A stretch of 64,000 nt of DNA from CALOCN01 sp942491735 (GTDB lineage Bacteria; Eisenbacteria; RBG-16-71-46; JABDJR01), in assembly GCA_942491735.1 (NCBI GenBank), contig CALOCN010000014.1, positions 1,116,001 to 1,180,000 of the forward strand, read 5' to 3'. The notes beneath the pieces were generated by a model that saw only the letters and a list, made by a program, of their open reading frames with translations, was not told the origin of the DNA and ran no database searches. A program made the translations under genes and the position numbers. Below are positions 27,978 through 36,793 of the stretch, one piece after another. The first letter of the stretch is position 1. Every line of letters begins with the position of its first letter.

Positions 27978-27987
27978 GGAGGAACCC

Positions 27988-28710
27988 ATGAAGGCATCCG
28001 AAGCCCATCGCAAGCTCAAGTCCAAGGGGACGGCCCAGAACCGGAAGATCTACGCCCGGCACGGGGTGCAGGGGGAGATGTACGGGGTGAGCTACGCCAA
28101 CCTCGGTGCGTTGCGAAAGGAGATCCGCACGGATCACGCGTTGGCCCTGGAACTCTGGGACAGCGGCAACCATGACGCCCGTCTGCTGGCCACCATGATC
28201 GCCGATCCCGAGGCCATGACGGCGAAGACTCTCGATGCCTGGGCCGGGGATCTCGACTGCTATCCCATCGCGGATGCCTTCAGCGGATTGGCAGCCCGGA
28301 CCTCGTTCGCGCAAAAGCGCATGGACAAGTGGACCCGCTCCTCGAAGGAGTGGATCGGGGCTGCGGGATGGAACCTGGTCGCCTATGCCGCGGGAAACCC
28401 GGAGTTGCCGGACGCGACCTTCCGGCCGTACCTGGAGCGGATCGAGTCCGGGATCCACAAGGCCAGGAACCGGGCTCGCTATTCCATGAACACGGCCCTG
28501 ATCAGCATCGGCATCCGCAGCGCGAGCCTGGAGAAGGCGGCCATCGCCGCGGCCAGGCGCATTGGCCCGGTCGAGGTGGACCACGGTGAGACCGGGTGCA
28601 AGACACCCGACGCGGTCACCTACATCCCCAAGGCGCGCGCACACCGGGCGGCCAAGGAAGCCAAGGCCAAGGCGAGGACGACCGGGAAACGCGCCAAGTC
28701 GACCGCCTAG
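27988..28710 (+). CDS. DNA alkylation repair protein, AlkD-like
   Basis: A 240-residue, all-helical HEAT-like repeat protein. The N-terminal GVQGEMYGVSYANLGALRKEIRTD and repeated short helices (WDSGNHDARLLATMIADP, KEWIGAAGWNLVAYAA) match the AlkD/AlkC family of glycosylases for alkylated bases. Trp residues that pack against the lesion in AlkD may correspond to W in SKEWIG. The basic tail (KEAKAKARTTGKRAK) suits DNA binding. It lies ten bases after the GY-repeat gene, with AGGGAGGA before the ATG, so they may be cotranscribed although functionally unlike. Confidence 0.8.
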   Translation: MKASEAHRKLKSKGTAQNRKIYARHGVQGEMYGVSYANLGALRKEIRTDHALALELWDSGNHDARLLATMIADPEAMTAKTLDAWAGDLDCYPIADAFSGLAARTSFAQKRMDKWTRSSKEWIGAAGWNLVAYAAGNPELPDATFRPYLERIESGIHKARNRARYSMNTALISIGIRSASLEKAAIAAARRIGPVEVDHGETGCKTPDAVTYIPKARAHRAAKEAKAKARTTGKRAKSTA

Positions 28711-28713
28711 GGT

Positions 28714-30942
28714 CTAGTCCCCCGCGGGAGTGACCCCGACCGGGCGGGAGATCTCCAGCTTGCGCGGTACTTCGCTGAGCGGCTCCCGTCCGGTGAACTT
28801 GCTCCACCAGGCTTCCTGCTGAGCCTCGCCCCATTGGCCACCGGGTGGGAGCGGGACCGCATCGAGGGCATGGATCACCGAGCGTGCGTTCGGTGGTCGT
28901 TGCTCCGGATCCTTGGCCAACAGGGACAACACGAGAGCGTCCAGTTCTGCCGGGACCGGTACGAGACGTCCAGGCGGAACCGGCTCCCGGCGCGCATGGT
29001 CCATCATGATTTCCATGGAGTTCTCCCCGCTGAACACGAACTTTCCGGTCAGGAGCCAGTAGGCGAGGCAGCCCAGGGCGTAGAGATCGGTCCGTGCATC
29101 CACCTCCACCCGTCCCATGGCCTGCTCCGGCGCCATGAAGGCCGGGGTGCCGGTCACGCTCGACGAGTTGGCCACCGTGCGGTTCGCGGCGGCGTCCGCT
29201 CGACCCGGCTGCACGAGAACCACACCGAAGTCGAGGACCTTGGCCACGTCGAGTTCGTCCCCCTGTCGGGTGAGGAAGACGTTGGCCGGCTTGAGGTCGC
29301 GATGGACCAGTTCGCGTCGATGGGCCTCGGACAGACTGGAGGCGATGTGGCGCAGGATCCGCACACATCGGCCCACCGGTTGCGGCCCCTCGCGATCGAC
29401 CAGCTCCTGCAGGTCGAGCCCGTCCAGGAGTTCCATGACGTGATAGAAGGTTCCGTCGTCGGTGTGTCCGAAGTCGTAGAGGCGCACCGTGTGCGGCGAC
29501 GACAGCTCGGCGGTGACCCGTGCTTCCCGTTCGAACCGGCGGTGGATCGCTTCGGTCTCGTCGTCCGACTTGCCCTCGAGGAGTGAGGCGCGGACCAGCT
29601 TGATCGCGGCCGGGCGGGCCAGGAGACGGTGCTCCGCGCGCCACACTTCGCCCATGGCCCCGTGTCCCAGCTTGGCCACCAGACGGTAGCTCCCCAGATC
29701 CCTCGCCTCCAACTCGGCCACCCGGGCCCGTGCCCGGGCCCGCAGGACCTCGCGCCGGGTGCGGTTGAGGTTCCAGGCAAAGAGCGCGGACACCCCGAGT
29801 GCGACCAGCAATGCCGCTCCGCCGATCCCCAGGGCGCGCATCCGGTGCGCACGGGCCGGTCCAAGAAAGACGTGTTCCGGAGCGAGGGCGCCCACGTACA
29901 CCGTGTAGGGCGGTAGCCCGGCGTCCGGCCTGGAGACCAGGGGAACCGCTTCCACCGAGGCCAGGGAACGCACGCCGTCGGGGTTGCGGATTTCGAAGTG
30001 GCGGACCGGTCCGTCGTCCTCCCCACCATCCTCGCCCAGGATAGCGGTGACCTCCTCGAAGAAGGGCATCAGGAGTTCCGAGTCCACCTGGTCCGGGGTC
30101 AGGACGGTTCCCTGGCCCTGCTGGTTGGCCGACAGGACCTGACGGCTGCCGGGGTAGGCGATCAGGGTGTGGTCCGCAGTGAAGACGAAGAGCCGCTCAC
30201 CGGGAAGGCTGCTGAGACTCTCGATGAAGTTGGAGAGGTCGTTCAGGTTGAAGTCCACCGAGGCCACACCGATCAGGTCTCCCCGCGCATCGTAGTGGGG
30301 CTCGGCCGAGGTGATCCCGGCCACCCCGCTGTCGAAGAACACGTAGGGATCGGTCCAGGAACGCTCGCCCCGTTCCAGGGCATGTCGGTAGTACGACCGG
30401 GTGCGGACGTCGTACCCGGTGTCCACTTCGTTGCGGATGACGGTGACGCTCCCGTCCGGGGCAATGAGAAAGTCCTCCAGGGGGCTCGTCCCGTCGTCGA
30501 GGACGAGGCGGTCGCTGGCGATCAGGCGCCCCTGATCGTCGAGATAGGCACCGAAGAACCGCCCGTCCTCCCGCCCGAAACTCACCCAACTCACCCCGCC
30601 TCGGTTGGACATGAGGGTGACCAGATAGGCGGACAGGTCCTCGATGGATGGCGAGAAGGCATGGAGCTTCAGGAAGCGGTGCCAATGGTCGTGCAGGGGA
30701 TGGGCTTGACCCAGGACCTGTTCCACCCGGCCCCTGGCCACCTCGGAGCGGTCCGCGAACCGCTCACGAGCCAGGGTCTCCATGGCCCGGGTCAGGCTCA
30801 GCTGTCCGGTCAGTCCCATGAACCCGCCGATCCCGAGCACCAGGAGCGGAACCACGATGAGCACGGCCAGCGGCGAACCGAGGCGCGTCCCCACCCGCGC
30901 CAGTCCCTGGGTACCGAAGGTTCCGCTGGAGCCCTGTGTCAT
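28714..30942 (-). CDS. Membrane Ser/Thr protein kinase with extracytoplasmic Cache sensor
   Basis: The 742-residue protein has a membrane helix at 24-42, a dCache-like sensor domain (about 45-365, with TRSYYRHALERGERSWTDPYVFFDSG), a second helix (367-392), a short coiled Arg/Ala linker and a Hanks-type kinase (about 415-690). The kinase has LGHGAMGEVW, AIK, HRDLKPANV, DFG and MAPEQ, all intact. The order is reversed compared with PknB, where the sensor is C-terminal. Cache domains usually bind small metabolites. Ser/Thr kinases often pair with TIGR02999 ECF factors, one of which lies about 12 kb away. No Shine-Dalgarno of note. Confidence 0.85.
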   Translation of the reverse strand: MTQGSSGTFGTQGLARVGTRLGSPLAVLIVVPLLVLGIGGFMGLTGQLSLTRAMETLARERFADRSEVARGRVEQVLGQAHPLHDHWHRFLKLHAFSPSIEDLSAYLVTLMSNRGGVSWVSFGREDGRFFGAYLDDQGRLIASDRLVLDDGTSPLEDFLIAPDGSVTVIRNEVDTGYDVRTRSYYRHALERGERSWTDPYVFFDSGVAGITSAEPHYDARGDLIGVASVDFNLNDLSNFIESLSSLPGERLFVFTADHTLIAYPGSRQVLSANQQGQGTVLTPDQVDSELLMPFFEEVTAILGEDGGEDDGPVRHFEIRNPDGVRSLASVEAVPLVSRPDAGLPPYTVYVGALAPEHVFLGPARAHRMRALGIGGAALLVALGVSALFAWNLNRTRREVLRARARARVAELEARDLGSYRLVAKLGHGAMGEVWRAEHRLLARPAAIKLVRASLLEGKSDDETEAIHRRFEREARVTAELSSPHTVRLYDFGHTDDGTFYHVMELLDGLDLQELVDREGPQPVGRCVRILRHIASSLSEAHRRELVHRDLKPANVFLTRQGDELDVAKVLDFGVVLVQPGRADAAANRTVANSSSVTGTPAFMAPEQAMGRVEVDARTDLYALGCLAYWLLTGKFVFSGENSMEIMMDHARREPVPPGRLVPVPAELDALVLSLLAKDPEQRPPNARSVIHALDAVPLPPGGQWGEAQQEAWWSKFTGREPLSEVPRKLEISRPVGVTPAGD

Positions 30943-30966
30943 GTCCCGAGCCGCCCTTCCCGTGCG

Positions 30967-30995
30967 TTGACCGGATGTGTGGAAGCCCCTACGGT
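30967..30995 (+). promoter_or_regulatory. Promoter for the zinc metallopeptidase gene
   Basis: TTGACC (30967-30972) and TACGGT (30990-30995) are 17 bases apart, about 100 bases before the ATG. It lies in the divergent region shared with the kinase gene. Confidence 0.4.
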
Positions 30996-31095
30996 AATCG
31001 AGGTCTCCCGACTTGGGAAGCGATCCGGGACGGCGGATCCGGTCGGGTTGGGCCGCGGGGGACAGGGAAAGCACAGGGGGAATCAGGAGGTACGG

Positions 31096-31947
31096 ATGCG
31101 GTGGCGAGGAAGACGTCGAAGCAGCAATGTGCAGGACCGCCGTGGTGGGCGGGCCGGGGCGGCGGTGGGCGGAGGCGGCCTGCTGGTGGTCATCGTGCTG
31201 GCCCTGGTTTTCGGGGTCGATCCAACCACCCTGCTCCAGCAGGGGGGATCGAGCGGACTTGGCACGACCCAGATGGGTACCCAGACCGCCGGTGAGGGGA
31301 TCGACGATGAACGTCGGGAGTTTGTCGAGGTGGTGCTCGCCGATACCGAGGAGGTCTGGCAGGCGCTCTTCCAGGAGATGGGCCAGACCTACCGGGAGCC
31401 GCAGCTCGTGCTCTTCTCCGGTCAGGTCCGTTCCGCCTGCGGTCTGGCCAGCGCCGCGGTGGGTCCGTTCTACTGCCCCGCGGACAAGCAGGCCTATCTG
31501 GATTTCAGCTTCTTCGATGCGTTGGCCACCCGTTTCGGGGCGCCGGGAGACTTCGCCCAGGCCTACGTGATTGCCCACGAGATCGGGCATCACGTCCAGA
31601 ACCTGCTTGGCATCTCGGACGAGGTGCACCGCCAGCGGGGGCGGGTGAGCCAGACCGAGTACAACCAGCTCTCGGTGCGCATGGAACTCCAGGCCGACTT
31701 CCTGGCCGGGGTCTGGGCGCACCACGCGGAGCGACGCTGGGACATTCTCGACGACCAGGACCTGGAAGAGGCGTTGCGCGCCGCGACCGCGATCGGGGAC
31801 GACCGGTTACAGAAGCAGTCCCAGGGTTACGTGGTGCCGGATTCGTTCACCCACGGCACCTCGGCCCAGCGGGTGCGCTGGTTCCGTCGCGGGTTCGAAA
31901 CCGGGGATCTATCCCAGGGGGACACGTTCAAGGCACGGGACCTGTAG
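31096..31947 (+). CDS. YpfJ-type neutral zinc metallopeptidase
   Basis: A 283-residue protein with a short basic Arg-rich N-terminus, one membrane helix (about 23-41) and a metallopeptidase domain. HEIGHH at residues 161-166 gives the HExxH zinc site, within AYVIAHEIGHHVQNLLG. A downstream MELQADFLAGVWAHHA supplies the likely third ligand Glu. CGLASAAVGPFYCP lies before it. All are diagnostic of the YpfJ/KPN_02809 family. The substrate is unknown; it acts on the outer face of the membrane. The start is supported by CAGGAGG five bases upstream. Confidence 0.9.
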   Translation: MRWRGRRRSSNVQDRRGGRAGAAVGGGGLLVVIVLALVFGVDPTTLLQQGGSSGLGTTQMGTQTAGEGIDDERREFVEVVLADTEEVWQALFQEMGQTYREPQLVLFSGQVRSACGLASAAVGPFYCPADKQAYLDFSFFDALATRFGAPGDFAQAYVIAHEIGHHVQNLLGISDEVHRQRGRVSQTEYNQLSVRMELQADFLAGVWAHHAERRWDILDDQDLEEALRAATAIGDDRLQKQSQGYVVPDSFTHGTSAQRVRWFRRGFETGDLSQGDTFKARDL

Positions 31948-31955
31948 GCGGCTCC

Positions 31956-32522
31956 TCAGTCGCGCTGTCGAGTAATGATGGAGGTCAGGGAGAAGGTATC
32001 CCCGGCCCGTGGGTCGTTGTTCTCGTAGAGAAACGTCTCGAACTCCTCGAGTCGCCGCTGCAGTTCGCGCTGGGCGGACGGTCGGAGGCGGATGAGGTAG
32101 GTGCGAACCTGGGCGTTCCTGCGGGGCCCCTTGCGGGACCGCTCACCGGCCAATGCGTCCTCGAGCTGTCGCCCGATCCGGCGCAACGTGGCCGCGTAGA
32201 TCTTCCCCAGCGCATCCAGGAACCCGGGGGATCGGGCTTCGGGGTCCATGAGCATGCGCCGGGAGACCACATCGTAGACCGCCTCCTCGCGACGCCCGAC
32301 CTGCCGTCGCTCCGTCTCCCGCACCAGACCGGTCCGCTCCAGCCGTCGGACATGGTAGTAGAGGGACTCCGCCTTGAGTCCGAGGTGTGCCGCGAGTTCC
32401 CCTACCGAGCACGGGCCCGCTTCCTCCAGCCCCATGAGGACCCGCAGTCCGGTCTGGGACTTCAGGGCCTTCAGCTGGTCCACACGGCGGATGACATAGA
32501 CCGGTTCGGCGCGGGAAGGCAT
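31956..32522 (-). CDS. ArsR-type winged-helix transcriptional regulator
   Basis: A 188-residue regulator. The N-terminal winged helix contains SVGELAAHLGLKAESLYYHVRRLERTGLV (positions about 38-66), a typical HTH_20/ArsR fold. The C-terminal ~110 residues are helical, with no metal-binding Cys. It is divergent from the serine hydrolase gene, whose promoter it probably controls along with its own. The ATG has no Shine-Dalgarno and lies six bases from its -10 box. Confidence 0.8.
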   Translation of the reverse strand: MPSRAEPVYVIRRVDQLKALKSQTGLRVLMGLEEAGPCSVGELAAHLGLKAESLYYHVRRLERTGLVRETERRQVGRREEAVYDVVSRRMLMDPEARSPGFLDALGKIYAATLRRIGRQLEDALAGERSRKGPRRNAQVRTYLIRLRPSAQRELQRRLEEFETFLYENNDPRAGDTFSLTSIITRQRD

Positions 32523-32523
32523 G

Positions 32524-32564
32524 GGTGATTTCTACTTGAATTTTGGTGATTTTTCAAATAGTTT
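32524..32564. promoter_or_regulatory. Overlapping divergent promoters with candidate ArsR operator
   Basis: The minus-strand promoter is TTGAAA (32557-32552), 17 bases, TAGAAA (32534-32529), six bases before the regulator ATG. The plus-strand promoter is TTGAAT (32536-32541), 17 bases, TAGTTT (32559-32564), for the hydrolase. Across both lie a direct repeat GGTGATTT at 32524 and 32545 (21 bases apart, two helical turns) and an inverted repeat ACTTGAA / TTCAAAT (32534-32540, 32553-32559). The stretch is strikingly A+T-rich for this genome. Confidence 0.55.
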
Positions 32565-32601
32565 CTCCGGACCCTCATACGACTCCAGGGAGGAGCTTCG
32601 G

Positions 32602-34068
32602 ATGCCCAGGTTTTTCTTCGCTCTTGTTCTTGCGCTCGTCATTCCGGGCACCGCGACCGCCCAGGTGGTCTTTCCCGACTCTCCGCTGGGACAGTTGGCC
32701 CGGGACTACATCGAGGTCTACAACGGCGCCGACGACGAGGAGATCCGCGCTTTCGAGGCGGCAAACCGTTCCGCCGCCGCCCTGGAGAGGCGGAGCCTGG
32801 ACGACCGGATCGCACTCTACGGCCAGATCCGCGGCATGCTGGGGACCATCGAAGCGCGGGAGATCATCGAGGTCACCGACGGCTCGCTCACCTTGGTCGT
32901 CTTCTCCGAGAGTGCCGGGGGATGGTTCCAACTGTCGTTCACCCTCGAGGAAGACCCTCCGCACAAGCTGGAGTCCATCGGGATCCAGCCCACCGGGGAT
33001 CCGGGCGCGGCGGAACTCGACCTTGCCGGCTGGGAAACGCTGGGAGACCTGCTGGAGACGGTTCTTCCGGAAATGGGCGCGCCGGCCATCGCCGCCGCCT
33101 TCGCGGACAGGGGCGGCGTGGTCGCGGTTGCGGCCCGCGGGACACGGCAGGTGGACGGGGATACTCCGGTCCGGGACGACGACACGTTCCACGTGGGCTC
33201 GGTGACCAAGTCGATCACCGGAACGGTCATCGGGGCGCTGATCGAGGAGGGCACCCTGGATCCGGAAGCCACCCTGGCCTCGTTGCTGCCCGGATACGAA
33301 CTTCACCCGGCGTACGCGAAAGCCACCCTGCGCCAGCTCCTGGATCATGAGGCCGGCTTTCCGCCCTACACCGGACCCACCCCGGAGCAGATGCAGTGGA
33401 TGCAGGGGCTCGAGGGCACACCCACCGAACAACGCGCCGTTTTTGCCGGGGCGGTACTGGCCGAGGAGCCGGTGGGGTCCGTGGGCGGCTTTGCCTACAC
33501 CAATGCCGGCTATTCCATGTTGGCGGTGATTGCCGAAACCGCCACCGGACGAAGCTGGGAGACCCTGGTCGAGGAGTTCGTTTTCGATCCCCTGGAACTC
33601 GCCACGGCCGGGTTCGGGTGGCCGGCCACCGCGGAACACCCGGACCAGCCCCGGGGCCACTTCATGCAGGGGCAGACCCCGGTGTTGCAGGAGTTCGGTG
33701 TCTACGAGCTTCCGTCCTGCCTGGATCCGGCCGGGGACATCCACATGTCGGCGGGGGACCTGGCCCTGTTTGCCCGCGCCCACCTGCTTGGAGTATTGGG
33801 AGAGGACGGCCTGCTCACGGCGGCCACCATGGAAACGCTGCACACTCCGGGGAGCGAGTCCGGGACCTACGCCGCGGGGTGGGTGGTCCCCGACGACGGA
33901 AGCGGGATCCAATGGCACAACGGGAGCGCCGGGTCCTTCTACAGCTACATGCGCATCGACCCGGAAACGGGTACCGCGGGCGTGGTCCTCATCAACTCCG
34001 GGAACCTCGGCGCGGAAACCCTCGCCCGGCGCATCGTCGACGAGTGGACCCGTCGCCACACGGAGTAG
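32602..34068 (+). CDS. Secreted serine hydrolase, class C beta-lactamase family
   Basis: The 488-residue protein has a signal peptide (1-20, ending ATAQ), then a ~150-residue N-domain of unknown role, then a penicillin-binding/beta-lactamase fold. The Ser-x-x-Lys motif is S200VTK203, Tyr-x-Asn is Y299TN301, and the third motif appears as HNGSAG. This is more like the esterase/peptidase branch than true AmpC. AGGGAGGAG precedes the ATG at 32602. The adjacent ArsR regulator suggests inducible expression. Confidence 0.85.
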   Translation: MPRFFFALVLALVIPGTATAQVVFPDSPLGQLARDYIEVYNGADDEEIRAFEAANRSAAALERRSLDDRIALYGQIRGMLGTIEAREIIEVTDGSLTLVVFSESAGGWFQLSFTLEEDPPHKLESIGIQPTGDPGAAELDLAGWETLGDLLETVLPEMGAPAIAAAFADRGGVVAVAARGTRQVDGDTPVRDDDTFHVGSVTKSITGTVIGALIEEGTLDPEATLASLLPGYELHPAYAKATLRQLLDHEAGFPPYTGPTPEQMQWMQGLEGTPTEQRAVFAGAVLAEEPVGSVGGFAYTNAGYSMLAVIAETATGRSWETLVEEFVFDPLELATAGFGWPATAEHPDQPRGHFMQGQTPVLQEFGVYELPSCLDPAGDIHMSAGDLALFARAHLLGVLGEDGLLTAATMETLHTPGSESGTYAAGWVVPDDGSGIQWHNGSAGSFYSYMRIDPETGTAGVVLINSGNLGAETLARRIVDEWTRRHTE

Positions 34069-34077
34069 GGGGCGAAG

Positions 34078-36786
34078 CTAGTCGTTCATCCGGTAGGCTT
34101 CTTCCGCCGGATGCAGCGGTCGATTGAGCCAGAGGGGGCGACGCAAACCGCCGGGTCCCGGGGCCGGACGGGCGTGGGCCAGCCATTCGCGGTAGACCGC
34201 CCGGGACTTGGCCAGATCAACCTCGATGTCGCCGTACCGGTCGCCGGTCGTTGCCGGTTCCACGGTCACCCGTTGGTGCCAGCAGTGCATACCGCTGACC
34301 GGATCCGGTTGCACCGGGAAGGTGAGGTTCTGGTTCACCCCGGTCTCGTGCCACCAGACATCGTCGGTGTCCTTGTCCGCGCTGTGGAACGGACCCACCG
34401 GTTCCTTCTGCCGCATGCGGAACAGGTCACCGTCCCGCTGCAGATCCACCAGGGAAGTGGAGAGGCGTTGCCCGCCCACGTCCCGGTAGAGACGCCAGCG
34501 GCCCACATGGTGCGAGCAGGCGACGATGCCGGGATGGATTCCCTCGGTGACCCAGATCCGGGGCACGAAGAAGCCGATGCGGGTACGCACCCGGGCCAGG
34601 TCGCCGGTCGAGAGCCCCAGACGATCGGCATCCTCGGGATGCATCCACACCGGATTGGTGTGGCTGATCTCCTGGAGCCACTTGGCGTTTCCGGACCGGG
34701 TGTGGATCAGGGTCGGAAGGCGGAAGGTGGGTAGCAGCACCATCTCGCCCGCCTCGGCTTCCAGTTCCCGCCAATGCACCTGGCTGCGCACGTAGCCGGG
34801 CGCGGCTTCCTCGTCCCAGCCCCACTCGGTAAGGGTGGGGGAGTGGATCTCCAGCTTGCCGCTGGGAGTCTTGAAGCCGGTCACCCCGGTACCGTCCTCG
34901 CGATCGCGCGCGTAGCGTTCCTGTCCCTGGTAGGGCACGGCGAAGGCGCCGTACTGACGCATGTACTCCAGGGGGGTGCGTCCTTCGGCCGCTGCCGCTT
35001 CCGGCAGCCCGGGGACGCTGTTCTCGAAGATGTCCGCGTAGTACTCGTCCAGCCCCACCGGGTGGCCCGGGGAGGATGCGGACTCGTAGAACCTGCGGAT
35101 ACCGAGGCTTCCATCCGGATCCATGCGCCAGGTGAGGGCGATCCAGAACTCCGCTTCTTCCCACACCTCGCCCGGGTTCGCTCCCAGGGTGGTGTCGGGG
35201 GCCTTGCCCTCCCGGCGCAGGTACTCGCGTCCCACCGGTTGCCGGAACCCGATCCAGGTCCCGGCATGGGTCTCCTGGCTCATGAGATCGTGGCGTTCCG
35301 GCCCCAGCCCCATGGGCAGCACGTAGTCGGCCCAGTGTGCGGTCTCGCACCAGATGGGGGTCAGGGCGACGTGGCACCCGATCTTGTCCTCGTCCTGCAG
35401 CATGTCGATCCAGGACATGCCGTCCGGATTGGTCCAGACCGGGTTGTAGACACGGGTGAAGTAGGTGTCGATCCGCTTGCCCTGGTCCTCGAGAAGGTGC
35501 GGCAGGAGAAAGCTCATCTCGTAGTGGGCCAGTGGGTACTCCCGGGGCCAGATGAGTTCGTTCCAGCGATGAATGGGGGGCGGGGAGAGGGACGGTTTCG
35601 GGACGAACTTGTCCCAGCTGTTGGGGTTGACCCCCCCGGGCACGCCGACGCTTCCGGTGAGCACGTGGAGCAACATGAGGGAACGGGCGATCTGCCAGCC
35701 GCCCAGGTTGCCGCTGGCCGCGTTGCGCCACAGATGGCTGGCAAAGCGGGTTCCGGCGGCGGCGATCTCGTCGGCGAGGGCCTCCACCGTCCCGGCCGGG
35801 ACACGGCACTCCTCCACCACGAACTCCGGGGTGAACCGCGCGTAGAGGGCGGTCAGGCACTCCAGGAACCGCTCGAAGGTGCGCGGTCCGTCCGGGTCCC
35901 GGGCCTCGAGGAAGGCTTCCCAGTTGGTCCACTGCCGCACGTAGTCCCGATGGATGCGTCCGGTGCGGAGCAGGTTGTGCGCCACCCCCAAGAGCAACGC
36001 TGCCTCGCTCCCCGGCCAACTCGAGATCCACAGATCCGCGTGCGATGCGGTGTTGCTGAGCCGGGTATCGACGACCGCGAACCGGGCCCCGTTCTCCTTG
36101 GCCTCCATGATGCGTTGGGCATGCGGGTTGAAATAGTGGCCGGTTTCCAGATGAGCGGAAAGGAGCAGCATGAACCGGGTGTCGGAGTAGTCCGGGGACG
36201 GGCGGTCGGCCCCGCTCCACAAGGCATATCCCACCCGGGCCGAGGCGCTGCAGACATTGGTGTGGCTGTTGTGCCCGTCGATCCCCCACGCGGAGAGCAT
36301 GCGCGGCACGAAGTGATCGTCTCCGGGACGGCCCACGTGGTACATGATTTCGTCGTGACGGTCCTCGGAAAGCGCGCGGCGGATCCGTCCGCCGATGTCC
36401 TCGAGCGCCGCTTCCCAGCTGACTTCCTCGAAACGGCCCTCGCCCCGTTTGCCCACCCGTTTGAGTGGCCGGAGAATCCGTTCCGGGTCCTGGACCTGGC
36501 TCAGGGTGGCCGGACCCTTGGCGCACGTGCGGCCACGGCTTCCGGGGTGGACCGGGTTCCCTTCGAAACGCGCCGTCTCCCCGGTCTCCTTGTCCACGAA
36601 CGCGAGCAGCCCGCAGGCCGACTCGCAGTTGAAACAGATGGTGGGAATGCACCGGAACCGCCGCTCGCGACGTTCCGGCCAGGCTGCCGCGTCGAGCTCG
36701 GTCCAGTCATCCCAACGTTCGGGCGGGGGGGCCACCGCGAGTTCCCACGGCGAGCGGCGGTCGAGAGGCGGCTTTCCCTGTTTCAT
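34078..36786 (-). CDS. Molybdopterin oxidoreductase catalytic subunit, no Tat signal
   Basis: The 902-residue protein is a DMSO-reductase-family enzyme. An N-terminal [4Fe-4S] site has Cys51, 54, 58 and 88 (CxxCxxxC...CAKG). The likely Mo ligand is Cys179 in HTNVCSASA. Later segments give the bis-MGD-binding domains, ending with SHTNPVWMHPEDADRLGLSTGD. Cys as ligand fits the thiosulfate/polysulfide/nitrate (Nap) side of the family. The N-terminus has no twin-arginine signal or hydrophobic stretch, unlike periplasmic relatives. It lies seven bases downstream of its ferredoxin-NrfD partner. The substrate cannot be told from the sequence. Confidence 0.85.
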   Translation of the reverse strand: MKQGKPPLDRRSPWELAVAPPPERWDDWTELDAAAWPERRERRFRCIPTICFNCESACGLLAFVDKETGETARFEGNPVHPGSRGRTCAKGPATLSQVQDPERILRPLKRVGKRGEGRFEEVSWEAALEDIGGRIRRALSEDRHDEIMYHVGRPGDDHFVPRMLSAWGIDGHNSHTNVCSASARVGYALWSGADRPSPDYSDTRFMLLLSAHLETGHYFNPHAQRIMEAKENGARFAVVDTRLSNTASHADLWISSWPGSEAALLLGVAHNLLRTGRIHRDYVRQWTNWEAFLEARDPDGPRTFERFLECLTALYARFTPEFVVEECRVPAGTVEALADEIAAAGTRFASHLWRNAASGNLGGWQIARSLMLLHVLTGSVGVPGGVNPNSWDKFVPKPSLSPPPIHRWNELIWPREYPLAHYEMSFLLPHLLEDQGKRIDTYFTRVYNPVWTNPDGMSWIDMLQDEDKIGCHVALTPIWCETAHWADYVLPMGLGPERHDLMSQETHAGTWIGFRQPVGREYLRREGKAPDTTLGANPGEVWEEAEFWIALTWRMDPDGSLGIRRFYESASSPGHPVGLDEYYADIFENSVPGLPEAAAAEGRTPLEYMRQYGAFAVPYQGQERYARDREDGTGVTGFKTPSGKLEIHSPTLTEWGWDEEAAPGYVRSQVHWRELEAEAGEMVLLPTFRLPTLIHTRSGNAKWLQEISHTNPVWMHPEDADRLGLSTGDLARVRTRIGFFVPRIWVTEGIHPGIVACSHHVGRWRLYRDVGGQRLSTSLVDLQRDGDLFRMRQKEPVGPFHSADKDTDDVWWHETGVNQNLTFPVQPDPVSGMHCWHQRVTVEPATTGDRYGDIEVDLAKSRAVYREWLAHARPAPGPGGLRRPLWLNRPLHPAEEAYRMND

Positions 36787-36793
36787 GATGACC

